This document shows, one piece after another, positions 55,591-64,000 of a stretch of 64,000 nucleotides of DNA. Position 1 is the stretch's first letter. Each line of letters starts with the position of its first letter. A model generated the notes under the pieces. It saw only the letters and a list, made by a program, of their open reading frames with translations, was not told where the DNA came from and made no database searches. The stretch comes from Sycobia sp. Sy_11 (Eukaryota > Arthropoda > Insecta > Hymenoptera > Epichrysomallidae), in NCBI GenBank assembly GCA_018907035.1, contig JACCIC010000287.1, forward strand, positions 124,001 to 188,000, read 5' to 3'. A program made the position numbers and the translations under genes.

Positions 55591-56523
55591 TAGTAAAAAT
55601 CGCTGTAGTTACTTTTAGTTTATTTTATTTATTAGTATAACTTGCGAAGTATTTATTATTTAGAAAAAGAGATTGTACTTCTCTTTTTGGTAATTAGTTC
55701 TCAAGTATCATACAAAAGTTTATGAGGAGGAAATACAGATTAATAATATTGAAGCTATAAACAATTTTTTCTATATTATTCACACAGTTTTTACATAAAT
55801 TTTAAAAATAGCTCGACCATCCCCAGAATCAATAATTGCCTCAAAATTGAGCAGAAACTCCCTGGCACTTCTAATCTATTTTCTGATTTCGTTGTGAGAT
55901 ATCTGTATTCGAATGAGTATAAATAAAAACTGAGCTGGTTGCAATTATATTTTGTACGCATAAATAATAAAATTATATTTTTCTATTTCATTTAATTAAA
56001 TTTTTTTATTTGATCTTAATGCTTTTTTTATTTTTTGAAGGGTAAAGAAATAAACATAGATCGAAATATATAGTTCTGCACTATTAATAAATGAAATATA
56101 TATATTCTTACAATAGATTACAACCTCAAACCTATATGGAATGAAGGAGATGTTACAAAAATAGGTATAAGAAAATGTAATTTTGGAAACAATTAGTTAA
56201 AATATTGTTTTTGCATTTCAATATGTTTCAATAACTATGTCAATCTTGAGAACTATTAAACAATTAATCTGGTTGCAATAATCAGTAAATAATGATTTTA
56301 TTATTTTAATATTTGAATTTGATTTGATTATTTTTATAAACAATTTCTAAATATATTCGCCAAACAATAAAAAAAACTGATAATAATAAACAAAAATATC
56401 AATGTGTAAATTATTCACATTTCGTAATAAACATATAAAAAAGTATTAAATATTTTTTTCCATTACAAACATAATATTAAAATAACGAAATCAAAAATTT
56501 GTTTTTATATGAATCTGTTGTAG
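55591..56523. other. AT-rich 3' end of the COQ6 intron
   Basis: No element recognised. It ends in the acceptor ATGAATCTGTTGTAG. Confidence 0.5.
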
Positions 56524-56834
56524 TTGACAGACTCTCTTAGCTCTCTTGTATGGTCTACTTCACCAGATGAAGCCAATCATTTGCTGCAAATTCCTAATGA
56601 AGAATTTGTTGATAATCTAAATGATGCTTTATGGAAAGTATACTCCAAGAATAGTATTGTTGAAGGTGGCATGAAAGCATTACAACAATTGCTTGACAGC
56701 TTGCAGTTACAAACTGGAATTTCAAGGCAGTTACAACCTTCCATATGTAATGTAATTAACGGCTCTCGTGCTGCATTCCCTCTTGGCTTTGGACATGCTG
56801 TTCGTTATGTAGATTCTGGCGTTGCATTAGTTGG
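56524..56834 (+). CDS. COQ6: COQ6 exon (LTDSLSSLVWST to VALVG)
   Basis: 311 bases lie between TCTGTTGTAG and GG|GTATGT, phase 0 in and phase 2 out. The peptide starts LTDSLSSLVWSTSPDEANHL and continues with IPNEEFVDNLNDALWKVYSK and PSICNVINGSRAAFPLGFGH. It ends AVRYVDSGVALVG. The F-P-L-G-x-G-H-A block and the end just before the GDAAHRVHP motif fit COQ6. That GD motif, which contacts the FAD ribityl chain, must lie in the next exon, which I did not find before 64000. The reading frame is clean. Confidence 0.93.
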
Positions 56835-57803
56835 GTATGTATGAATTACTGCATAACTCATTAAGAAGAAATTGTTACAAGTTTAAAAAATCGAATTGAT
56901 ACCGCCAGTATTGGATTAAGCACTAAACACGAGCAATCATCTAAGACTTCTAGCAATTACAATGCTTCTATAAAACCAACATTTTTCCACCAACAATTTT
57001 TTTTCTCTGAAAATTCATATTTGCATAATTAAGACAAATATCATATAATGATATTTTTAATCTTATAATATTCGAGAATGATTCTGTAATCAATATTATT
57101 CTGCTAATCTCGTGAAGTAATTAATAAATTGAAATTCATTTTCAAAAAATCAAGAGATCTTATTTTTACTAAATACTATTGAAAATCACTTTTAATACGC
57201 TTTTTCAACCCATGAAAGTAATTTAAAAATAAAATTAACAACAATTGTATTTACTTGGTTTATTAAAAATATGTAAATGATTTTCATGCCAAATAATATG
57301 TTTTACTCAACTTGCAGAGTATATTTAAAATATATTTGTATAAATTTACTATTATTGTCGGCATCCTTGATAATGAATGTTCATAATTCTACAAATATAC
57401 ACACTATTAATTATAAGTATCTTTATTACCTATTTTTATATGTATTTATTAAAAGAACGTGTATGTATTCTAAAGAGGACAAAGCAAAGGCAATGATCAT
57501 GTCAAGCACAAACAGTAAAATTATTACATAAAAGTGTAAGAGCCTATAAAAATCTGTGTCAGCATTTGCATGCGAAAGTCACGAAGTGGAGGAATTGAAG
57601 CATAAAATATTGTGCATACATTCCATATAGTTGCGTATAGTCAGGTACGTTGATTCATAAGAGTGAAGTGAGTAGATCATGTTTCTTGAGTAACATAATT
57701 TTAGCACCTATATCGATCAAGCTCCACATCCTATTTTTTTTTACAAGTGCTGGATAAATGCTCTATAGCTTAGAGTGTAGAGTAAAAAAGTCTATTATAT
57801 ATA
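56835..57803. other. COQ6 intron, AT-rich
   Basis: No element recognised. The small frame at 57277-57531 has no domain. Confidence 0.45.
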
Positions 57804-58123
57804 TCACAGATGGTCTGAAAAGTTCGTAGGTTAACATAGTAAAATAGTTTTTTTTTGTTAAAATTGGATTTTATTATTCAGTATAGCTGCCTTCGCGGGT
57901 GATACAACTGTAATCATCATACATCATACAATTTTCCGTTACTATTTTTATAAAATGATTTATCTTTAGCCTCAAAATAAGGCTTAGCTTTGACAATTAT
58001 TGCTTTATCACTGCTGAATTATTTTCTGTATGATTTGGAAATTGGTATCAATTGAAAATCATATAAATTTAATTATTGTAACGCCATCTATGTGACAGCC
58101 TACTAACTTTTCAGTCCACCTGA
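57804..58123 (-). mobile_element. 320-bp deletion derivative of a mariner-like element (family L)
   Basis: The ends TCACAGATGGTCTGAAAAGT (left) and TCAGGTGGACTGAAAAGTTA (right, read inward) are flanked by TA at 57802-57803 and 58124-58125. Minus-strand coding retains only a C-terminus resembling SSDEEVIAAVxAYFExKxKS-type mariner ends: KAKPYFEAKDKSFYKN-like sequence and CITREGSYTE then a stop. It is thus a MITE-like derivative that keeps both ends. Confidence 0.7.
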
Positions 58124-58125
58124 TA

Positions 58126-58810
58126 TCATTAATAGCTAACTTTGTTACTTTATAAATAGTGATTAATTAGATTACTAAATAATTAATACTAGCAGATCCA
58201 TTTATATTAAAATTATGTAAAAATCTTATTAAATGCTTTTAAATTATAATATTGCAAAAATAGTAGTACCCAGCGTAGTCCTCGATCCATAATCGATAGT
58301 TCTTCTCTTTTAGCAGAGCCTGAGAGCTCTCAGACTGCTAGAAGAAACAATTCAGTAAAAAAAATCGCCATGAAGAAAAAAATAGATTTCTTAAGATACG
58401 CTTCGTGCATAAGCAACGTATGAGCGTGGAAACAGACGGGTAAATAGATTCGTGCACTTAATATGAATGATTAGAGAAAGCCAGAGAGACCGACGACTCC
58501 GTTTTTGTAAATAATCTCGCCGCACCGCAGTCTAGTAAATAAGTATATTTAGATATATTAAAGATATCACGCCGCTAATTATAAATAATAAATATATACT
58601 AGAATAACATATATGAGGTATTTAAATGCTTAATAAACGCTTTATATATCTCTTAATGTTTGTAATCCTTTTCTGTTCACAGGGAATTAGAACAGCATTA
58701 TCGGTGATCCAAAAGTAAATATTATCGAATAAATATTTATCGCATTTGTATCTTATTAATTTCGGCTTAAATTATTTATTCCGGCTCTAGTTACTCATCT
58801 AGACACGTTC

Positions 58811-58862
<52 letters not shown>

Positions 58863-59163
58863 GAAGACTAGGTCTTCAATTCCATGTGTAAGTAGCTGTC
58901 GTTCTCTTGAATCAAATGGCACAGTATTATGTATATGTGTTTGTGTATGTGTGTATCGTGTGTGAATGTACTTTTTTTAAAGAAAAAGATGCCACGCCTT
59001 ACTGTTTATTTGAGTTGTTAATTGTATTTCCTGTTCATTAATTTGTGTGGTATTTTTACTGTTTATACAGTTTAATATGTAATTAACTTGTATATTATTT
59101 TTCTTTATTAAAGCACTTGAAGAAGATGATACTTGTAGACGAAAAATCGGGTATGTAAAAATA
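58126..59163. other. Unassigned DNA with a (TA)n run
   Basis: A GC-richer patch lies near 58260-58530, with GAGAGCTCTC. A (TA)n run occupies 58814-58859. A GT-rich patch lies near 58929-58955. No gene seen. Confidence 0.45.
58814..58859. repeat. (TA)n microsatellite
   Basis: Uninterrupted TA run. Confidence 0.92.
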
Positions 59164-60449
59164 TTAGGAGTGTGAATAAGTCTTTCGCGTTTTTTGTAAG
59201 AGATGGCGCCACCAATACTGTGCGAGTATTCAATGGTTACATATGTCATAATCAAAGCTTATTCATATGTCAACAATTCCATACTATCACATTAGTTAAA
59301 ATTTTTTCGCATCATAAATTTTTGATATCGTGAAAATGTCGAAATTTGAGCCGAGTCGACGTCATTTGCGGGAAGTTTCACTTTATTGGTTCAATTTGAA
59401 GAAATCTGCTGCCGAGACGCATCGATTGCTTCAGGAGGCTTATGGAGAAGGTTGTGTCGATGATTCAAGTGTTCGCGGATGGTTTCGACGCTTCAAAAGC
59501 GGTGATTTCGACGTGGAAGACAACGAGCGTTCTGGGCGGCCGCAAATCCTTGAAGATCGAGAATTGGCGACTTTGCTTGATGAAGATTCTTGTAAAACGC
59601 AAGAAGAACTTGCTGAAGCATTGGGAGTTGACCGAACAACCATTTCCAAGCGTTTGAAAGCCATGGGAATGATCCAAAAGCAAGGAAATTGGGTGCCGTA
59701 CGAACTGAAGCTGAGAGACGTCGAACGGCGTTCTTTCACTTGCGAACAGCTGCTTCAGCGACATAAAAGAAAGGGTTTTCTGCATCGTATCGTGACTGGC
59801 GATGAAAAGTGGATACGTTACAATAATCCGAAGCGAAGAAAATCATGGGGACTACCCGGCCATGCATCATCATCGACGGCCAAGCCAAATATTCATGGCG
59901 CCAAGCCCATGCTCTGTATATGGTGGGACCAGCTAGGTGTGGTTTACTATGAGCTTCTGAAACCGAATGAAAGGATTACAGGCGAGGTCTATCGACGACA
60001 ATTGATGCGTTTGAGCCGCGCACTGCGAGAAAAACGGCCACAATACTCCGACAGGCACGACAAAGTTATTTTGCAACATGACAATGCCCGCCCACATGTT
60101 GCACCGCCGGTGAAAACATACTTAGAAACGCTCAAATGGGAAGTCCTACCCCACCCGCCGTATAGTCCAGACGTTGCTCCGTCTGATTACCATCTCTTCA
60201 GATCGATGACGCATGGCCTGGCTGACCAGTACTTCCATTCCTACGAGGAAGCCAAAAAATGGGTGGATGACTGGATAGAGGCCAAACCGGTCGAATTTTT
60301 TCGCAACGGGACTCGTATGTTGCCAGAAAGATGGGAAAAAGTTGTAGCTAGCGATGGCCAATACTTTCAATAATTCATTTGTAACCATTTTTTCACAATA
60401 AAGGCTCAAAATTTGAAAAAAAACGGGAAAGACTTATTCACATACCTGA
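59164..60449 (+). mobile_element. Complete Mos1-like mariner element, copy 3
   Basis: A 1286-bp element with TA at 59162-59163 and 60450-60451. TIRs are as in copy 1, except CTTTCGCG in the left repeat. It lies in the COQ6 intron that follows the exon at 56834, in the same orientation as the gene. Confidence 0.96.
59336..60373 (+). CDS. Mariner transposase, DD34D, open reading frame intact
   Basis: 345 residues from ATG 59336, same layout as copy 1: helix-turn-helix regions before residue 112, WVPYEL at 119-124, D156, D249 and D284 present. Private changes relative to the other two copies are K63N, F72L, Q87K, F134S, D163N, L191P, H299Y and I326T. D163N and L191P fall in the catalytic domain close to the first aspartate and could impair activity, so copy 1 is the better candidate for function. 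It makes a TA-targeting transposase if expressed. Confidence 0.94.
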   Translation: MSKFEPSRRHLREVSLYWFNLKKSAAETHRLLQEAYGEGCVDDSSVRGWFRRFKSGDFDVEDNERSGRPQILEDRELATLLDEDSCKTQEELAEALGVDRTTISKRLKAMGMIQKQGNWVPYELKLRDVERRSFTCEQLLQRHKRKGFLHRIVTGDEKWIRYNNPKRRKSWGLPGHASSSTAKPNIHGAKPMLCIWWDQLGVVYYELLKPNERITGEVYRRQLMRLSRALREKRPQYSDRHDKVILQHDNARPHVAPPVKTYLETLKWEVLPHPPYSPDVAPSDYHLFRSMTHGLADQYFHSYEEAKKWVDDWIEAKPVEFFRNGTRMLPERWEKVVASDGQYFQ

Positions 60450-60509
60450 TACATTACGTTTTATTTAGCCCATATCAGATTGAAAAAATATTAAATGTTT
60501 ATCATATAT

Positions 60510-60512
<3 letters not shown>

Positions 60513-60558
<46 letters not shown>
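60513..60558. repeat. (TA)n microsatellite
   Basis: It interrupts the family-B mariner fragment on its right. Confidence 0.92.
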
Positions 60559-60563
<5 letters not shown>

Positions 60564-60730
60564 GACTCACATTTCTAATCACTCGAATATGTTCACCATC
60601 AGTTTCTACCAGCAAATGATACAATTTAGCTGCTTTTTTACTTTGATGAAATAAAAAAAGGAACAAATGCTGCAAATATAATTTACTTGGAACGAAACCT
60701 GATGTATTCACTGAGATAAACAATTATAAT
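60559..60730 (-). pseudogene. N-terminal fragment of a Mboumar-like mariner (family B)
   Basis: The minus strand from about 60708 reads SGFVPSKLYLQHLFLFLFHQ, then KKAAKLYHLLVETDGEHIRV. It closely follows the N-terminus of the Mboumar/Mos1 branch (S-F-V-P start, H-L-R-H-x-L-L-F-x-F-H-Q-K-K, L-L-V-E-T-Y-G-E-H). It breaks off at the TA run. Only about 45 codons remain. Confidence 0.65.
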
Positions 60731-60837
60731 ATGATGCCATGAATTTGGAGGAATGTGACTTGTGCATTTTTGAAGCTTTGTGTCAATAAAAAATTGACCT
60801 ATATATACCAGATTATAGAACGTATACATATTGATAA

Positions 60838-60864
60838 CAATATATATATATATATACATATAAG

Positions 60865-60898
<34 letters not shown>
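60838..60898. repeat. Interrupted (TA)n microsatellite
   Basis: TA runs with CATA and AGTATATG interruptions. Confidence 0.88.
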
Positions 60899-60901
<3 letters not shown>

Positions 60902-61094
60902 AGTTACCAGACCATTGAAACACGGATTCAAGATTGGTACACCTAATTGTGATCATGTACCCCCAATAAAAGCATCTTCTATTTACATTCTGTCGAAGTT
61001 TCATAACATTTCGATTAATAAAAATGAAGTTATTCCGTTTCAAGTGACAAGGCGTTTTTTTGTTGGTTGGAAAATGAGCATTAAGTAAAGAGCT

Positions 61095-62100
61095 AACATC
61101 AATAACAAGTTTTGTTTTAAATTCGGTAAAAACTTTACAAAAACTCGTCAAATGATGTAGCAAGTTTGTGGTAATGATCGTTTATCTCGTGCAACGAGTG
61201 GTTTTGGCATTTCAAATATGGCAAGAAAGACCGAAAGGACAACGAACGTTCGGGTCGTCCAATAGAATCGGTGAACGGAAGGAATATCGAGAAAGTATGC
61301 CAATTCATTAAAAATTAGCCCAAATCGTCAATCTGTTATACGACAGTAGAATTGAATTTGTCAGCAGCATCGACTCATCGCATTTAGATCGAGCTTTTGT
61401 ACATCCGAAAGGTTGTTTCTCGCTTTTGTTCCACACAAATTCTCTGAGTCCCAAAAAGCAGTTCGACTTCAACATTCTAAAGACATCATCAAAAAAGTCA
61501 AAAGGTATCAAAATTATCTTTACTCTATCGTAATTGATGATGAGGCATGGTATTTTCCATAAGATCCTGAAACCAACCGTCAACCGTCAAACTGATGATC
61601 CAAAACTGATAAATCCAAATTAAAACAATGTTCATCACTTTTTAGGATTCCAAGGGTATCATTCGCCAGGAATTCATTCTATCTGGCAGAAAGGTTTATG
61701 ATGTGTATTATTTTATTCTTTTAAAGCATTTTCTTGGCCGTATTCGCCGTGTTCGGCCAGAATATCGTGAATGAGGAAGCTGGCATTTGTTGCTTGATAA
61801 TGGGTCGTCCCATCGATCGACATTGGTGACTGATTTTTTTATCAAAAACGGGATTATGATGATCAATCATTCAACGTATTTACCTGATATGGCGCTTTAT
61901 AACTTCTACTTATTCGGTAACGTGAATTAGGTGAGAAAGGAAACAGGGACGTAAGGGACATTCGAAATGCAATAACCGCCATTTTGAAGATGATTCTGAT
62001 GAATGACATAAAAAAGTCATTTGACATGCTGTTTCAACGCGCTATACTTTGTATTGACTTGGAAGGAGACTATGTTGAAAAAAATACATGAATTTTGAAA
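61095..62100 (+). pseudogene. Mariner-like remnant, family G, second copy
   Basis: Fragments include FCFKFGKNFTKTRQMM, a stop and QVCGNDRLSRATS. Then RSGRPIESVNGRNIEKVCQF, a first catalytic block decayed to YLYSIVIDDEAWYFP near 61513-61560, RPEYRE and WHLLLDNGSSHRSTLVTDFF (second aspartate, near 61780-61840). After that come STYLPDMALYNFYLFG (third aspartate replaced by N) and MTKKSFDMLF-like C-terminus. It matches the split copy at 30.1-31.9 kb. Many stops and shifts. Confidence 0.8.
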
Positions 62101-62149
62101 CAATAATTTATTATTATCTTTGTTAAAGTCTGGGAACTTTTGAAGTTGG

Positions 62150-63220
62150 GTTAAATGCAGCTGTTTAATAGTAGTTTGTGTGGAGGTATCAAAGTTGTCG
62201 TTGTTATTGTTGAAGCTGAATAAAAATATCGAACAACATCTTGCAAATATATTTTGTTTTAAAGTTGGTAAAAGTACAGCGAAAATTAAGAAAATGTTGC
62301 ACGTGGCTTATGGTGAATGTGTAATGTCTCGTACTAATCTTTTTCGGTAGTATAACCTCTTTGCTGTAGGTAGAGAATCGGTTCAAGATGACCAAAGGAA
62401 TGGGCGGCCATGCGCCACGAAGAGTGACAATAACATCGACAAAGTCGCAGCTGCGTCAAAGGATAAACATAACTATAGTTGCAGATTGATTGAAGAACTT
62501 ACTGGAATACCAAAATCCACCGTTCAACGTATTATAAGAAGGACTTTTTTATGAAAAAAAAATGCGCGCGCGTCTCGTTCGACATGCGCTAATTGCAGAA
62601 CAGCGAGAGCAACGAGATTTTCATGCTCGTGACTTGTTGGAAATTATTGAAATGCAGCCACATTTTCATAAAAATATTATTACGGGTGATGAAATTTGGT
62701 GTTTTGCATACGACCCTGCAACGAAACGCCAAAGTGCTAGTGCATTGGTGAAAACTCGACGTGACCTACAAATATTGTGCTTTCAAAAATTAAAAGTTAA
62801 GACAATGATAATCCTTTTTTTTATTGTAAAGGTATCATCCACAAAAAATTGTTTCCTCAAGGTACTACTGCGAATGCTGCATTCTACCAATTAGTACTCG
62901 ATCGCTTGTGTAAAAGAATTGCTCATGTTAGACGCGAATTGTAGAAAGATCGCTCGTTTTCTTTTTGTACGACAATGCACCAGTACATAAGCGGCAACTA
63001 ACGTCGATAGACAAAATACAAGAAGCTGTGAACGAAATTAAAAAGTATTCCAAAACAGGAATTTTTATAAAGCATAAAGAGCTTGGAAGATCGTGCCACC
63101 ATGCGTATTACATCTAATTTAGACTATTTTCAATAAAAAGTTTGTTGGAAAATTTTCTACATATATTGTGTCTTTTGTACCCCAAGTCTTAAAACTTTTG
63201 GGACACATTGTGTAGTTGTA
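62150..63220 (+). pseudogene. Mariner-like transposase remnant, family M
   Basis: From about 62210: KLNKNIEQHLANIFCFKVGK, then KIKKMLHVAYGECVMSRTNL and QDDQRNGRPCATKSDNNIDK. RLIEELTGIPKSTVQRII is the second helix-turn-helix (near 62490-62545). After a shift, RLVRHALIAEQREQRDFHAR precedes the first catalytic block NIITGDEIWCFAYDPATKRQ (62662-62731). HKKLFPQGTTANAAFYQLVL follows in another frame. The second block is FCTTMHQYISGN-like, shifted. The probable 3' end ACTTTTGGGACACATTGTG lies near 63195-63213. A possible 5' partner GTCTGGGAACTTTTGAAGTT lies near 62128. Confidence 0.75.
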
Positions 63221-64000
63221 ACGATACATCTCGTCTCTTCTCGGAATTTTTTGAATTATAAAAAATTATATTTCATATTCTTAAAATTCAGAATCGTTGT
63301 AGATTGAGGATTTTATCAGGACGCTTGAATGGATGTGATGTAAATAGCTCATTACGAAATTTATATTACAGAAATAATAAGTATAGGCTTCAAACTTAAA
63401 AATAGAAAAAGATATTATAACAACAAAATTTAGTTTATTGATCGAGTGGAGTTTCCATATGGATCCTCTATAACAAAAGATAAAAATAAAGTTTATGCTA
63501 TTTTATATATAATATCAAATTTGAGAATATACATATAACTAATAATTTGACTAATTTATTGTGAGCTAATCATTTACTCCGATGAACTCGCTTGCTAGGC
63601 CTTGACTGATTTTCACGATTTCTGTATTTACTCGATTATTTTCTTAGTTCGTCTTATTTACACAAACTCGATAATTATTTTCGATAAATTTGTGTATAAT
63701 TTTACATTTATCTAAGCTGCTCCTCATCAATAATGTAAAATGATTATTTCTTAAATATATTTAGGAATGCCTGATCCTATTAAAAAAATCTTATCACAAC
63801 AATATCTTATACAATAATAAATATTTGATTGCTAAAGGTTTGTATAGATTAACTCTAAGTACACTTCGTAATTAATTTATTTCTTTTAACTTATTTCATA
63901 AGGTGCGACTTTTTTACGTAAAAAATGAATTATATTATTTTTCTTATACTACGGATTTGACTAGTTAATACTAGACAATTAATACGCTTTATTTTTATTT
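63221..64000. other. AT-rich DNA, no recognised gene
   Basis: I see no COQ6 exon, mobile element or RNA here. Confidence 0.5.

Larger units (their letters stand above)
15654..56523 (+). other. Giant COQ6 intron (about 40.9 kb)
   Basis: This tract runs from the donor CCC|GTAAGT to the acceptor TCTGTTGTAG. The flanking exons are both phase 0 and their peptides are adjacent in COQ6 (ALLP then LTDSLSS). Everything between is mobile elements, microsatellites, fold-back repeats and unassigned AT-rich sequence, listed separately. I found no competing COQ6 exons inside. Confidence 0.8.

Overview
The window is AT-rich animal genomic DNA, most likely from an insect and probably an ant or another hymenopteran. 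Evidence: spliced exons, long (TA)n and (GA)n/(CT)n microsatellites, a tRNA-derived SINE, and many mariner-like elements (MLEs). Some MLEs resemble Mos1 of flies and Mboumar of harvester ants. There is no prokaryotic organisation, rRNA, CRISPR array or stand-alone tRNA gene.

The one host gene I can name is COQ6, the FAD-dependent monooxygenase of ubiquinone synthesis, on the + strand. Exons lie at 15219-15326, 15591-15653 and 56524-56834. They join in frame and in the order of the COQ6 protein, which implies an intron of about 40.9 kb (15654-56523). The gene's 5' part and its exons after 56834 are not visible. Left of COQ6 are two unnamed gene models. One is on the - strand (exons 6770-6718, 6319-6208, 3784-3473). 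The other is a phase-consistent + strand gene (promoter and leader about 11.1-11.54 kb, exons about 12.57-14.20 kb) with a 103-bp minisatellite in an intron and an apparent 1-base frame break near its start.

The rest is largely transposon sequence. 0-1.4 kb: probable LTR-retrotransposon 5' end with gag-like ORF (- strand). 2.1, 30.3 and 59.2 kb: three near-identical Mos1-like mariners; two keep an intact 345-residue DD34D transposase and one has a single stop. 8.4-10 kb: decayed transposase-like gene. 10.6-11.1 kb: fold-back element. Inside the COQ6 intron: at least nine more MLE lineages or fragments (16.3, 17, 19, 24, 30-32, 37.5, 46.3, 50.5, 52.1, 53.8, 55.1 kb), a Tc1 remnant (20.1 kb), an inverted pair of LTR-like repeats (25.0-26.6 and 35.9-36.9 kb), other LTR-like GC-rich tracts (27.7, 52.7 kb), non-LTR fragments (37.1 and perhaps 44.2 kb), a Mutator-like element (39.9-43.35 kb), a fold-back family (16.2, 21.1, 32.1, 35.0, 38.7, 42.1 kb) and two SINEs (45.85, 48.4 kb). 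After the last visible COQ6 exon there are more MLE remnants (57.8, 60.6, 61.1, 62.2 kb) and the third intact mariner.

I see no functional gene cluster. The biological interest is a housekeeping gene split by a very large TE-filled intron, a young mariner family that may still encode active transposase, nested insertions, and several dispersed repeat families.
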